DNA of 64,000 bases from Dyella sp. AtDHG13 (GCF_003201105.1 NZ_QICJ01000006.1:186001-250000), one strand, 5' to 3'; positions 37,715 through 46,210 are shown, numbered from the stretch's first letter. Made by a program: numbers and translations. The notes: a model not told the origin generated them from the sequence alone.

Positions 37715-38416
37715 GTGACTGGTTGGACCATCCTCTGCGACTTCGACGGCACCATCTCCGTCGAGGACGTGATCGACTCGCTGCTCGACCGTTTCGGCCG
37801 CCCCGGCTGGGAAACGCTGGAGCAGGACTGGCGTGCCGGTCGCATCGGCTCGCGCGAATGCATGACCGGCCAGGTCGGTCTGCTGGACATGACCCAGGAC
37901 GAGCTGGACAAGCACCTCTCCTCGCTGTGGATCGATCACCACTTCCCTGATTTCGTGAAGATGGCCCGCGCCACCGGCACGCCGATCCGCGTGGTCAGCG
38001 ACGGCCTGGATTATGCCATCCGCAAGATCCTGGGCCGTTACGGCCTGGACGACCTGCCGCTGGCGGCCAACCACCTGGCCCCGGCCACGCCGCCGCAGAA
38101 GTGGCAGCTCACCTCGCCGTTCCAGGCCGAGGGCTGCCGCAGCGGCACGTGCAAGTGCGCCGTGGCCGCGCAGGCCAGCAAGGGCGGCACCAAGACGCTG
38201 CTGATCGGCGATGGCGCCTCGGATTTCTGCGCCGCCGACCGCGTCGATTTCGTTTTCGCCAAGCACCGCCTGATCGAGCACTGCCGCGCCGCCGGCATTC
38301 CGTACGTGCCGATCACCGGTTTCGAGGATGCGCTGGAGCTGCTGCCGCGCCTGCTCGATGGCAGCCTGCTGGCCGAACATGCGCCGGCCGCGCCTGCGCT
38401 TGCGGTTGCTTCCTGA
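37715..38416 (+). CDS. MtnX-like HAD-superfamily phosphatase
   Basis: 233 residues from the GTG at 37715. Seen: HAD motif I WTILCDFDGTIS (nucleophile Asp in DFDGT), motif II Ser in IRVVSDGLDY, and motif III/IV LLIGDGASDFCAADRVDFVFAK. Similar to MtnX (methionine salvage) and phosphoserine phosphatase-type HAD-IB enzymes. A TTG at 37679 has a nearly perfect Shine-Dalgarno (AAAGGGGGTGA at 37662), but the GTG with GGAG upstream leaves a natural MtnX-like N-terminus (TGWTILCDFDG). The next gene is a class III aminotransferase 54 bases on, so they probably act in one pathway; no methionine salvage genes are nearby. Substrate unknown. Confidence 0.88.
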   Translation: MTGWTILCDFDGTISVEDVIDSLLDRFGRPGWETLEQDWRAGRIGSRECMTGQVGLLDMTQDELDKHLSSLWIDHHFPDFVKMARATGTPIRVVSDGLDYAIRKILGRYGLDDLPLAANHLAPATPPQKWQLTSPFQAEGCRSGTCKCAVAAQASKGGTKTLLIGDGASDFCAADRVDFVFAKHRLIEHCRAAGIPYVPITGFEDALELLPRLLDGSLLAEHAPAAPALAVAS

Positions 38417-38470
38417 CGATCAGATCCCCCGCCTGATCCACACCTTTCAAACGTTTTCGGATTTTCCCCA

Positions 38471-39880
38471 ATGAACGCTTACGACAAGAACGCCGCTGGC
38501 GTCGTGATTCCCGACGCGCAGCTGCTGGCTGACGAGGCCGAGTGGAGCTCGTTCGGCGATACCGTGCACTACGTCGACCCGCCGAAGATCTTCCGCCACG
38601 GCGAAGGCAGCTGGATGATCGACACCGCCGGCACGCGCTTCCTCGACCTGCAGATGTGGTACTCGGCCGTCAACTTCGGCTACGGCAACCAGCGCCTCAA
38701 CGACACGCTGAAGCGCCAGATCGACATCCTGCCGCAGGTGGCCAGCCAGTACCTGCACCAGACCCGCATCGAGCTGGCCAAGACCATCGCGGTCGACGCG
38801 CAGCAGAAGTTCGGCCTGAAGGGCCGCGTGCACTTCAACGTCGGCGGCGCGCAGGCGGTGGAAGATTCGCTGAAGCTGGTGCGCAACTACACCGGCGGCA
38901 AGAGCCTGATGTTCGCCTTCGAGGGTGGCTACCACGGCCGCACGCTGGGCGCTTCGTCCATCACCTCCAGCTACCGCTACCGCCGCCGCTTCGGCCACTT
39001 CGGCGAGCGCGCGATGTTCGTGCCGTTCCCGTATCCGTTCCGCCGCCCGAAGGGCATGACGCCGGAAGAGTACTCCGACGCTTGCGTGCGCCAGTTCGCC
39101 CGCCTGTTCGAAACCGAATACAACGGCGTGTGGGATCCCAAGGTCAACCAGGCCGAATACGCCGCCTTCTACGTCGAGCCGATCCAGGGCACGGGCGGCT
39201 ACGTGCTGCCGCCGATGAACTTCTTCAAGGACCTGAAGAAGGTGCTGGACCAGTACGGCATCCTGATGGTGGTGGACGAAATCCAGATGGGCTTCTGGCG
39301 CACCGGCAAGCTGTGGTCGATCGAGCACTTCGGCGTGACGCCGGACGTGATCGTGTTCGGCAAGGCGCTGACCAACGGCCTCAACCCGCTGTCGGGCCTG
39401 TGGGCGCGCGAAGAGATGATCAACCCGACCATCTTCCCGCCGGGCTCCACCCACTCCACCTTCAACTCCAACCCGCTGGGCACCGCCCTGGGCCTGGAAG
39501 TGATCAAGATGGGCTACGAGCTGGACTACGAGACCAGCGTGCCGAAGAAGGGCGCGCACTTCCTCGAAGGCCTGCGCGACCTGCAGAAGCGTCACAAGGA
39601 AATCGGCGACGTCGATGGCCTGGGCCTGGCGCTGCGCGCCGAGATCTGCACCGACGACGGCTTCACGCCGAACAAGGCGCTGCTCGACAAGATGGTCGAC
39701 ATCGGCCTCGCCGGCGACCTGGAGCACAACGGCAAGAAGATCGGCCTCGTGCTCGACGTGGGCGGCTGGTACAAGAACGTGATCACCTTCGCGCCGTCGC
39801 TCGACATCACGCACGAAGAAATCGATCTGGCCATCGCGCTGCTCGACCAGCTGCTGACCAAGGCCAAGAAGGAAATGTAA
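38471..39880 (+). CDS. Class III (omega-amino-acid type) PLP aminotransferase
   Basis: 469 residues. Seen: class III fold with HFNVGGAQAVEDSLKLVR, FEGGYHGRTLGASSITSSY, the DEIQMGFWRTGKLWSIEHFG motif and PLP Lys in FGKALTNGLNPLSG (Lys 298). Annotated relatives are generic aspartate aminotransferase-family, ornithine/acetylornithine, diaminobutyrate or beta-alanine types; substrate unclear. The insert WSIEHFGVTPDVIV is common to the class. It pairs with the upstream HAD phosphatase. A terminator lies at 39963. Confidence 0.93.
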   Translation: MNAYDKNAAGVVIPDAQLLADEAEWSSFGDTVHYVDPPKIFRHGEGSWMIDTAGTRFLDLQMWYSAVNFGYGNQRLNDTLKRQIDILPQVASQYLHQTRIELAKTIAVDAQQKFGLKGRVHFNVGGAQAVEDSLKLVRNYTGGKSLMFAFEGGYHGRTLGASSITSSYRYRRRFGHFGERAMFVPFPYPFRRPKGMTPEEYSDACVRQFARLFETEYNGVWDPKVNQAEYAAFYVEPIQGTGGYVLPPMNFFKDLKKVLDQYGILMVVDEIQMGFWRTGKLWSIEHFGVTPDVIVFGKALTNGLNPLSGLWAREEMINPTIFPPGSTHSTFNSNPLGTALGLEVIKMGYELDYETSVPKKGAHFLEGLRDLQKRHKEIGDVDGLGLALRAEICTDDGFTPNKALLDKMVDIGLAGDLEHNGKKIGLVLDVGGWYKNVITFAPSLDITHEEIDLAIALLDQLLTKAKKEM

Positions 39881-39890
39881 GTCCATGCAG

Positions 39891-39914
39891 CGCTGCGGGT
39901 GAAAACCCGCGGCG
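39891..39914 (+). terminator. Hairpin after the aminotransferase gene
   Basis: CGCTGCGGGT-GAAA-ACCCGCGGCG, 10-bp stem with one T-G pair. It lies 10 bases after the stop and lacks a T-run; the true terminator is probably the next hairpin. Confidence 0.45.
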
Positions 39915-39962
39915 TTGGCGTAGGTTTGTCTCAAGTTGTTCCCATGCAGGGGAAGTGTGACA

Positions 39963-39994
39963 ACGGCGATGCGCATGCGTCGCCGTATTTTTTT
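39963..39994 (+). terminator. Rho-independent terminator of the HAD/aminotransferase unit
   Basis: ACGGCGATGC (39963-39972), 4-base loop, ATGCGTCGCCGT partner arm (10 pairs, one T-G), then a run of T at 39988-39994. Its T-run touches the stop of the convergent LysR gene. Confidence 0.85.
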
Positions 39995-40899
39995 CAGTCG
40001 TCGAGCAGGGCGGGAATGGCCGCCACCAACGCGTCGATGGCAAAGCGCGTCTTGGACGGCATGTAGCGCGTGGTGGGCCACACCACGTGGATGTCTTGCG
40101 GCGCCTGGCTGCAGCGCCCTTTCACGGTGACCAGCTCGCCAGTCTTGACGTAGCGCGCGAGCAGCCACGAAGGCATGCGCGCCAGGCCGAATCCGGCGAT
40201 GGCAGCGGTCGCGATCATCTGCACGTCATCCGTGCTCAGTTGCGGCTGGATGCGCACGCGCGTGGTGTGGCCCGCGTCGTCGCGCATGTCCCAGGGGGCG
40301 GCGACGCCGGCACGCGAGTACGCGATGGTCGCATGCGCTTCCAGTTCATGCAGCTGCGTGGGCATGCCGTGGCGCGCGATGTACGCGGGTGATGCGCCGA
40401 TGCTCATGTACTGCAGGCCCAGCCGGCGCGCGCTCAGGCTGCTGCTGTCGCGCAGTTCGCCAATGCGCAGGGCAAGGTCGAAACCCTCTTCGATCAGGTC
40501 GACCCTGCGATCGCTGAAGGACATGTCGACGCTCAGGCCGGGATGTTGCCGTGCCAGCTCCATCAGCACGGGCGCCGCGCAAAGATGGCCAAACGCGATG
40601 GGCAGGCTGACGCGCAGGCGACCGCGCGGCTGCTGGCGTCCGCCCTCCAGCATCACCTCGGCGGCATCCAGTTCGGCCAGTGCGCGCACGCAGCAGTCGT
40701 AATAGGCCTGCCCGTCTTCCGTGAGGTTTTGCGCGCGGGTCGTGCGCTGAAGCAGGCGCGTGCCCAGGCGTGCTTCCAGCCGCGCGATGATCTTGCCCAC
40801 GGCGGAGCGCGTCAGGTTCAGTCGTTCGGCCGCCACGGCGAAACTGCCGGCCTCCACCACCTGGACGAAGGTGGCGATGCCATCGAGCTTGTCATCCAT
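39994..40899 (-). CDS. LysR-family transcriptional regulator (divergent to DHA2 efflux gene)
   Basis: 301 residues from the ATG at 40899, which has AAGGG in front; other in-frame ATGs at 40911 and 40923 are possible. Seen: LysR HTH (IATFVQVVEAGSFAVAAERL, then TRSAVGKIIARLEARLGTRLLQRTTR), GRLRVSLPIAFGHLCAAP and the CrgA/PBP2 effector region. The gene is divergently transcribed from the efflux gene, the usual set-up for a LysR activator of that gene. A palindrome in the shared region is a candidate binding site. Confidence 0.95.
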   Translation of the reverse strand: MDDKLDGIATFVQVVEAGSFAVAAERLNLTRSAVGKIIARLEARLGTRLLQRTTRAQNLTEDGQAYYDCCVRALAELDAAEVMLEGGRQQPRGRLRVSLPIAFGHLCAAPVLMELARQHPGLSVDMSFSDRRVDLIEEGFDLALRIGELRDSSSLSARRLGLQYMSIGASPAYIARHGMPTQLHELEAHATIAYSRAGVAAPWDMRDDAGHTTRVRIQPQLSTDDVQMIATAAIAGFGLARMPSWLLARYVKTGELVTVKGRCSQAPQDIHVVWPTTRYMPSKTRFAIDALVAAIPALLDD

Positions 40900-40943
40900 G
40901 CGGCCCTTCATTGGTTCTTTCATGGATTCATTGCCGGGAAGTA

Positions 40944-40954
40944 ATTGAGTCAAT
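40944..40954. promoter_or_regulatory. 11-bp palindrome ATTGA-G-TCAAT in the LysR/efflux shared region
   Basis: Perfect palindrome between the divergent genes, 45 bases before the LysR ATG and 51 bases before the efflux ATG. A -10-like TATAGT (40974-40979) for the efflux gene follows. LysR regulators bind T-N11-A-type dyads in such places. Candidate operator only. Confidence 0.5.
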
Positions 40955-41004
40955 GGGGATGGTTTGGCGTCGATATAGTAGCCGCTCCCGCACGGAGCAC
41001 GTCC

Positions 41005-42522
41005 ATGTCCTCTACCGTTTCCCGCAACCGCATGGCCCTGGCCGCGGTGTGCCTGTCTTCGTTGATGTTCGGCCTGGAGATATCCAGCGTGCCGGCCATC
41101 CTGCCCACGCTGGCGCGTGTGCTTCACGGCGATTTCCGCGATATGCAGTGGGTGATGAACGTGTACACCATCGCCTGCACCAGCGTGCTGATGGGCACGG
41201 GCACGGTGGCCGACCGCTACGGCCGCAAGCGGCTGTTCCTGCTATGTATCGCGTTGTTCGGCATCACGTCCTTGCTATGCGGCCTGGCCTGGAACATGCC
41301 CGCGATGATCGCGGGGCGTTTCCTGCAGGGGGCGAGCGGCGGCGCCATGCTGATCTGCCAGGTGGCGGTGCTTTCGCACCAGTTCTCCGACCCGGCGGTG
41401 CGCGTGAAGGCGTTCGGGTGGTGGGGCGTGATCTTCGGCATCGGGCTGGGCTTTGGTCCCATCATCGGTGGCGCCATCTCTGCGCTGGCGAACTGGCAGT
41501 GGGTGTTCCTCGTGCATGCGCCGCTGGCCTTGGTCACCCTGGTGTTGGCATGGCGCGGCGCCGTGGAGTCGCGTGACCCGCATGCGCAGCATCTGGATAT
41601 CAGCGGTATCGCCACCTTGTCGCTGGCCGTGTTCGGCGTTGCTTACGTGATTACCCAGGGAGGAGACATCGGCCTTGCGAGCACGAGAGCCATTGTCATC
41701 ACCGCGCTGAGCCTGCTGTGCCTGGTCGCCTTCGTGTTGATCGAGCGCATGGTGAAGCGGCCGATGATCGACTTCTCGGTGTTTCGCATCCGTCCGTTCT
41801 CCGGCGCGTTGCTGGGTTCGGCGGGCATGAACGTCAGCTTCTGGCCCTTCATGATCTATCTGCCGGTCTACTTCCAAGATGTGCTGGGTTATGGCGATGT
41901 CGTCGCGGGAGGCTTCCTGCTCGCCTACACGCTGCCCACCCTGGTGGTGCCGCCCGTGGCGGAGCGATTGGCGCATTGTTACCGCGCGGGTTGGGTGATC
42001 CCTGGTGGATTGTTCACCATCGGCGCAGGCTTCTTTCTCATGAAATGGGGTGCCGGCATCAGCGAGCCCGATGGGCTGAGCATGCTGCCCGGTTGTGTGG
42101 TCGCGGGCATCGGCCTGGGGCTGACCAATACCACGGTGACCAATACGACCACCGGATCGGTCACCGCGGAGCGCGCCGGCATGGCTTCAGGCATCGACAT
42201 GAGCGCGCGCATGATTTCGCTGGCGATCAACATAGCGCTGATGGGCTTGATCCTGGTCATTGGCACCAGCATGGCCCTGTCGCATGCAATGCCGGGCGAT
42301 GCGATGGCGCGCCACTCGTTGGCCGTGGCGATAGCCGGCGGACAAGCGGTGCCGCTGCCGGCGGAGGTCGTGCACGGCGCGCTCGCCCAGGGCTTTCAGT
42401 GGGTGATGCTCTACGCCGGCCTCAGCGTGTGGCTGCTGGCGGTGGCCAGCCTGCTGGTGTTTGGCGTCAAGACGCGCACGCGGGCCATCAGCGATGCCGC
42501 GCGTGCGTTGCCCGAAGTCTAA
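41005..42522 (+). CDS. DHA2-family (14-helix) MFS drug/toxin efflux transporter
   Basis: 505 residues from the ATG at 41005 with GGAG upstream. Seen: about fourteen hydrophobic helices, motif A variant GTVADRYGRKRLFL after TM2, motif C-like GVIFGIGLGFGPIIGGAI in TM5, and the extra helices in the middle typical of EmrB/QacA. Drug/H+ antiporter by family; substrate unknown. The frame is open upstream to 40945. Divergent from a LysR gene. Its stop (42520-42522) overlaps the convergent histidine kinase stop. Confidence 0.93.
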   Translation: MSSTVSRNRMALAAVCLSSLMFGLEISSVPAILPTLARVLHGDFRDMQWVMNVYTIACTSVLMGTGTVADRYGRKRLFLLCIALFGITSLLCGLAWNMPAMIAGRFLQGASGGAMLICQVAVLSHQFSDPAVRVKAFGWWGVIFGIGLGFGPIIGGAISALANWQWVFLVHAPLALVTLVLAWRGAVESRDPHAQHLDISGIATLSLAVFGVAYVITQGGDIGLASTRAIVITALSLLCLVAFVLIERMVKRPMIDFSVFRIRPFSGALLGSAGMNVSFWPFMIYLPVYFQDVLGYGDVVAGGFLLAYTLPTLVVPPVAERLAHCYRAGWVIPGGLFTIGAGFFLMKWGAGISEPDGLSMLPGCVVAGIGLGLTNTTVTNTTTGSVTAERAGMASGIDMSARMISLAINIALMGLILVIGTSMALSHAMPGDAMARHSLAVAIAGGQAVPLPAEVVHGALAQGFQWVMLYAGLSVWLLAVASLLVFGVKTRTRAISDAARALPEV

Positions 42523-43985
42523 GTGGACGTCTTCGACGTGCGTGCCGGGGGAAACACCACTTCCACGCGCAGGCCGCCCAGGTGGCTGTTGAGGAAACGC
42601 ACCTGCGCGCGATGGCGTTCGGCGATGCGCTGCACGATGGCCAGGCCCAGGCCGGTGCCTTCCTCGGTCATGCCGGGTACGCGGAAGAAGCGCTCACCGA
42701 GGCGTTCAAGAAACGCCGGGGGCACGCCGGGTCCGTTGTCTTCCACGCTGATGCAGGGGTTGTCGCCAAGCACCGACACGCCAATAGTGACGATGCTGTG
42801 GCGGCCGGCGTAGCGCAGGCTGTTGTCGATCAGGTTGTCGAGCATTTCCTGCAGCGAAATGCGGTCGCCGTCGATCCATACCGGGCCGGCAGGGCCTTCG
42901 TAGCCCAGGTCGACGTTGGCGGCGATGGCATCGTGCACACGCACGCTCAGCAGTTCCGGAATCAGCTGCGCGAGGTCGAGCAGCACCAGCGGCGCGCTTT
43001 CGCTCAGTTCGGGTGACTGCGCGCGCGTCAGTGCGAGCAACTGGCTGGACGTGCGGCTGGCGCGTTGCGTGAGGCGCAGGATGTGCTGCAGGGCATCGGC
43101 GACGGTTTCCTTGCTGGGATCGACCTGCGCGCGCTCGACGTGCACGCGCAACCCCGCCAGCGGTGTCTTGAGCTGGTGCGCGGCATCGGCGATAAAGCGT
43201 TCCTGCAGGGCCAGCATGCCGCGCTGGCGGGCGAACAGGCCGTCGATGGTGCGCGTGAGCGGCAGGATTTCCACCGGCACGTCGGCATCGCCAATCGGCG
43301 CGAGGTCATGCTCGCGCGCCGCCAGGCGCGCGGTGAGCGGATCGAGCTGGCGCAAGCCCACGCGCACGCCGTAGAACACCAGGAAGAACACGCTGGCGAT
43401 CAGCAAGGCCTGCGCCGGAATGCTGAGCAGCAGGATTTCCCGCGCGCGCTGATGGCGGTCGTGGAAGGTCTCCGCCATGGTGACCGTGAGCTGGTCGCTG
43501 GGGTCTTGGAGGTTGGGTATGCGCACCGTGGCCGCGCGCAGTTCGCGCAGCTTCTGCCGGGGCGTATAGAGCGTGGTGGAATAGAGCGCCGGCTCGCCAT
43601 CGGAACTCGCGGCGCTCAAGGGCGCCGGCTGCAGCTCGGGCGAACCGGCCAGCAGGCCGTGTTTCTGGCTGCTGACGTTGAAGTAGTTGTGTCCTTCCGG
43701 CGCATACTCGAGCAGGAAGCGAGCCTGCGGCGAGATCTGCCCGCCGAGGTCTTCCTGGCTGAGCATCTGCGCGAGCGTCATGGCGTCGTCGCCCAGGTCG
43801 CGATCGTGCACGTGGTTGGAATAGATCAGCGCGCCGCCGTAGGTGATCAGGCTTTCCACCGCCAGCAGCAGCATCAGCGGCACCAGCAGCGAGGACAGCA
43901 GGCGCCGCCGCAGGCTGGGGCGGCCGTCGGGCTCGAGCATGCGATAGAGCCACGGATCGTCCCGCTTCGGCGGCGCTGCGCTCAT
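42519..43985 (-). CDS. Sensor histidine kinase, TctE/QseC-like
   Basis: 488 residues. Seen: cytoplasmic tail, membrane helix (residues about 28-50), a 2CSK_N-type periplasmic sensor region (51-185), a second helix (about 185-207), HAMP-like linker, phosphoacceptor His 270 in DAAHQLKTPLAG, N-box DNLIDNSLRYA, and G-boxes VEDNGPGVPP and EGTGLGLAIVQR. Together with the overlapping response regulator (ATGA at 43985) it is a complete two-component system. Signal unknown; 2CSK_N kinases often sense tricarboxylates or metals. The stop is shared with the convergent efflux gene. Confidence 0.94.
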   Translation of the reverse strand: MSAAPPKRDDPWLYRMLEPDGRPSLRRRLLSSLLVPLMLLLAVESLITYGGALIYSNHVHDRDLGDDAMTLAQMLSQEDLGGQISPQARFLLEYAPEGHNYFNVSSQKHGLLAGSPELQPAPLSAASSDGEPALYSTTLYTPRQKLRELRAATVRIPNLQDPSDQLTVTMAETFHDRHQRAREILLLSIPAQALLIASVFFLVFYGVRVGLRQLDPLTARLAAREHDLAPIGDADVPVEILPLTRTIDGLFARQRGMLALQERFIADAAHQLKTPLAGLRVHVERAQVDPSKETVADALQHILRLTQRASRTSSQLLALTRAQSPELSESAPLVLLDLAQLIPELLSVRVHDAIAANVDLGYEGPAGPVWIDGDRISLQEMLDNLIDNSLRYAGRHSIVTIGVSVLGDNPCISVEDNGPGVPPAFLERLGERFFRVPGMTEEGTGLGLAIVQRIAERHRAQVRFLNSHLGGLRVEVVFPPARTSKTST

Positions 43986-44671
43986 GCCTGGGTTTCCTTG
44001 TCTTCCTTCGCTTCTTCCAGCAGGTAGCCCAGGCCGCGGATGGTGCGCACCTGCGTGCCCGAGTCGGCCAGCTTGCGGCGCAGTCGGTAGATGGCGATGT
44101 CCAGGCCGTTGTCGGTGAGTTCCTCGTCCCAGCTGCACAAGGCCTCGACCAGTTGCGCGCGGCTGGTCACGCGGTCGGGGCGCGCGGCGAGTGCTTCGAG
44201 CAAGCCAAACTCGCGCGCGGTGAGTTCCAGCGGCTTGTCGTCGATCCAGGCGCGATGGCCGGGAAGGTCCAGGCGCAAGCGCCCGATGACGAGCTCGGGC
44301 GCGCCCTGCGAGGTGTAGCGGCGAAGCAGGGCGCGCACGCGCGCCTCGAACTCCGCGAGTGCGAACGGCTTCACCAGATAATCGTCGGCGCCAAGGTCGA
44401 GCACGCGCACGCGCTCGCGCAGGCCTTCGCGCGCGGTGATCACCAGCACGGGCAGCCCCGTGCCACGCTTGCGCAGGCGTTGCAGCACGTCGGCGCCGTC
44501 CAGGTTCGGCAGGCCAAGATCGAGGATCAGCAGGTCGTAGGGCGTGTCGCGCAGGGCGGCGTCCGCCTTGGCGCCGTCGGTGACGCTGTCCACCGCATGG
44601 CCACCCTGGCGCAGCGACGCGCATACGCCGGCGGAAATGGAAGGGTCGTCCTCGGCAATCAGGATGCGCAT
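43982..44671 (-). CDS. OmpR-family response regulator (TctD/QseB-like)
   Basis: 229 residues from the ATG at 44671. Seen: receiver with the acidic pair AEDDPS, phosphoacceptor Asp 51 in LLILDLGLPNLDG, switch Lys in DDYLVKPFALAEFE and a winged-helix C-terminal domain (LTAREFGLLEALAARPDRVTSR, TVRTIRGLGYLL-type RTIRGLGYLLE). Partner of the kinase. The Fur-box-like sequence 65 bases upstream of its ATG may bring iron control, as the best promoter hexamers read this way (TTGCCA-N17-CAATTC, minus strand). Confidence 0.95.
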   Translation of the reverse strand: MRILIAEDDPSISAGVCASLRQGGHAVDSVTDGAKADAALRDTPYDLLILDLGLPNLDGADVLQRLRKRGTGLPVLVITAREGLRERVRVLDLGADDYLVKPFALAEFEARVRALLRRYTSQGAPELVIGRLRLDLPGHRAWIDDKPLELTAREFGLLEALAARPDRVTSRAQLVEALCSWDEELTDNGLDIAIYRLRRKLADSGTQVRTIRGLGYLLEEAKEDKETQA

Positions 44672-44736
44672 GTGGTTTTCCGGAAGGGGCGGTACGCCGG
44701 CGCAGGGGGACATGCGCGGCACAGGGTTGTTGAATT

Positions 44737-44755
44737 GCGAGTGATTCTCATTTGT
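44737..44755. promoter_or_regulatory. Fur-box-like sequence between the two-component system and the flavin electron-transfer operon
   Basis: GCGAGTGATTCTCATTTGT matches the Fur consensus core (TGAT--TCATT), about 12 of 19 positions, and on the other strand reads as AATGAGAATCACT, a familiar Fur-site form. It lies 65 bases upstream of the response-regulator ATG and 158 bases upstream of the PepSY gene ATG, so it could act on either unit. TTGCCA-N17-CAATTC, reading leftward, encloses it, which favours the regulator promoter; no comparably good promoter reads rightward. Confidence 0.6.
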
Positions 44756-44912
44756 GGCAAGATCCCGGCTCGGTGTCAGGAACGGGCCGCCCAGATGGGC
44801 AGCTTAGCGCTCCGACAGTCGATGAGACAGCGAACAAGCGACTCGGTTGCATGACCTGCCGTGCCATATTGGGCTGCTCCAGGCGACCATCAACAAGCTC
44901 TGAAAGGCAGGC

Positions 44913-45575
44913 ATGGACTCAGTGGCGCGGTCGCGCGACAACAACCGGTTGCATAGCAGCGCGACGGGATCGAACCGTGCGTTCTGGCTCAAGCAGCTTC
45001 ATCAGTGGCACTGGATCAGCTCCGCGCTGTGCCTGGTCGGCATGCTGCTGTTCGCGGTCACCGGCTTCACCCTCAACCACGCGGGCCAGATCGAGGCACA
45101 GGCGACCACCGTGCACCGCAACGCCCAGTTGTCCCCGCAGTTGCTCAAGGCGGTCGGCGGTGACGACGAACGCAAGGGCGCGCCGCTGCCCGCCGCCGTC
45201 GCGGACTGGATCGCCGGCGCGCTCGACGTGGATGTCGCCGGCCGCACGGGCGACTGGTCGTCCGACGAAATCTACATCTCCATGCCGCGCCCCGGTGGCG
45301 ACGCATGGATCAGCATCGACCGCGAAACCGGCAAGGTGGAAACCGAGCGCAGCTCGCGCGGCGTCATCGCCTATCTCAACGACCTGCACAAGGGACGCCA
45401 CGCGGGACCGGCCTGGGGCTGGTTCATCGACGTCTTCGCGCTGGCCTGCGTCATCTTCTCCGTCACCGGCCTGTTGCTCTTGAAGATGCATGCAACCCAG
45501 CGCGGCGCCACCTGGCCGTTGGTGGCATTCGGGCTGGTGCTGCCGCTGGTGCTCGCGTTGATCTTCATCCATTGA
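44913..45575 (+). CDS. PepSY-associated membrane protein (first gene of the flavin electron-transfer cluster)
   Basis: 220 residues, AAAGG before the ATG. Seen: conserved LKQLHQWHWISSAL then TM1 (about 38-56) ending FTLNHAGQIE, a periplasmic PepSY-like part (WISIDRETGKVE), the DLHKGRHAGPAWGWFIDVF motif before TM2 (about 165-187) and TM3 (about 197-218). Recurrent His (HQWHW, NHAG, DLHKGRH) are positioned for heme or electron-relay use, as in PepSY-TM reductase-like proteins. Probably passes electrons across the inner membrane. A family C repeat starts right after the stop. Confidence 0.9.
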   Translation: MDSVARSRDNNRLHSSATGSNRAFWLKQLHQWHWISSALCLVGMLLFAVTGFTLNHAGQIEAQATTVHRNAQLSPQLLKAVGGDDERKGAPLPAAVADWIAGALDVDVAGRTGDWSSDEIYISMPRPGGDAWISIDRETGKVETERSSRGVIAYLNDLHKGRHAGPAWGWFIDVFALACVIFSVTGLLLLKMHATQRGATWPLVAFGLVLPLVLALIFIH

Positions 45576-45657
45576 GGCGAGAAACGAGTGAAGAGGAGTG
45601 AGAAGCGAGACTCGTGCTTTTCTCTGTTTTCTCACTCCTCTTCACTCACTTCTCGCC
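45576..45657. repeat. Inverted repeat, family C copy 2
   Basis: Left arm GGCGAGAAACGAGTGAAGAG then GAGTGAGAA (45576-45604); right arm (45629-45657) is its reverse complement with minor changes (ends TTCTCGCC). Loop 24 bases. It starts directly after the PepSY gene stop and ends 19 bases before the next ATG, so it lies inside the operon and may process or attenuate the message. Shares GAGTGAAGAGGAGTGAGAAG with the element at 32184. Confidence 0.88.
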
Positions 45658-45676
45658 CTTTAGCCAAGGAACCATC

Positions 45677-46192
45677 ATGCGCCGCCTTTCCCTGACTCTT
45701 CCTGCCATCCTGCTGGCGGCTCCGGCTGCTGCGGCCGATCTCAACGTCACCGTGCAGATTCCGCAGCTCAACGTCGCGGAGTACCACCGGCCGTATACCG
45801 CCGTGTGGGTGGAGCGCGAGGATCATTCCGTCGCGGCGCAGCTGGCCGTGTGGTACGCGCAGAAGGAGTCGAAGGAAGGCGCGGGCACCAAGTGGCTGCC
45901 CGAACTGCGCCAGTGGTGGCGCCGCGGCGGTCGCGACCTGCAGATGCCGGTGGACGGCGTGTCGGGCGCGACGCGTCCGGCGGGCGATCAGAAGCTGAGC
46001 TTCCACGACGGCAAGGCGCCGCTGGGGCAACTGGCGCCGGGCAAGTACGAACTAGTGGTGGAGGCCGCGCGTGAAGTGGGCGGTCGCGAAGTGGTGCGCG
46101 TGCCGTTCACCTGGCCCGCCGCCACGCCGCAACAGCTGGCCGCGCAGGGCAGCAGCGAGCTGGGCGCCGTCAAGGTCGACCTGGCCCCATAA
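45677..46192 (+). CDS. DUF2271 exported protein with ApbE-type flavinylation motif
   Basis: 171 residues from the ATG at 45677 (AAGGA upstream). Seen: signal peptide (LTLPAILLAAPAAAAD), then DUF2271 features (NVTVQIPQLNVAEYHRPYTAVWVE, AQLAVWYA, WLPELRQWWRRGG) and D-G-V-S-G-A-T at residues 93-99. The pattern D-x-x-[S/T]-G-A-[S/T] is the known site where ApbE attaches FMN to a Thr, as in NqrC and RnfG; Thr 99 would be the acceptor. With an ApbE gene two genes downstream this strongly suggests a covalent periplasmic flavoprotein. Attachment is an inference. Confidence 0.9.
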   Translation: MRRLSLTLPAILLAAPAAAADLNVTVQIPQLNVAEYHRPYTAVWVEREDHSVAAQLAVWYAQKESKEGAGTKWLPELRQWWRRGGRDLQMPVDGVSGATRPAGDQKLSFHDGKAPLGQLAPGKYELVVEAAREVGGREVVRVPFTWPAATPQQLAAQGSSELGAVKVDLAP

Positions 46193-46210
46193 TCGAAGGA
46201 GAACGACGAC

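Noticed and set aside
44776-44912. Possible leader peptide or ORF upstream of the PepSY gene
   Set aside because: Open frames there overlap the gene start in other frames and have no start signals.
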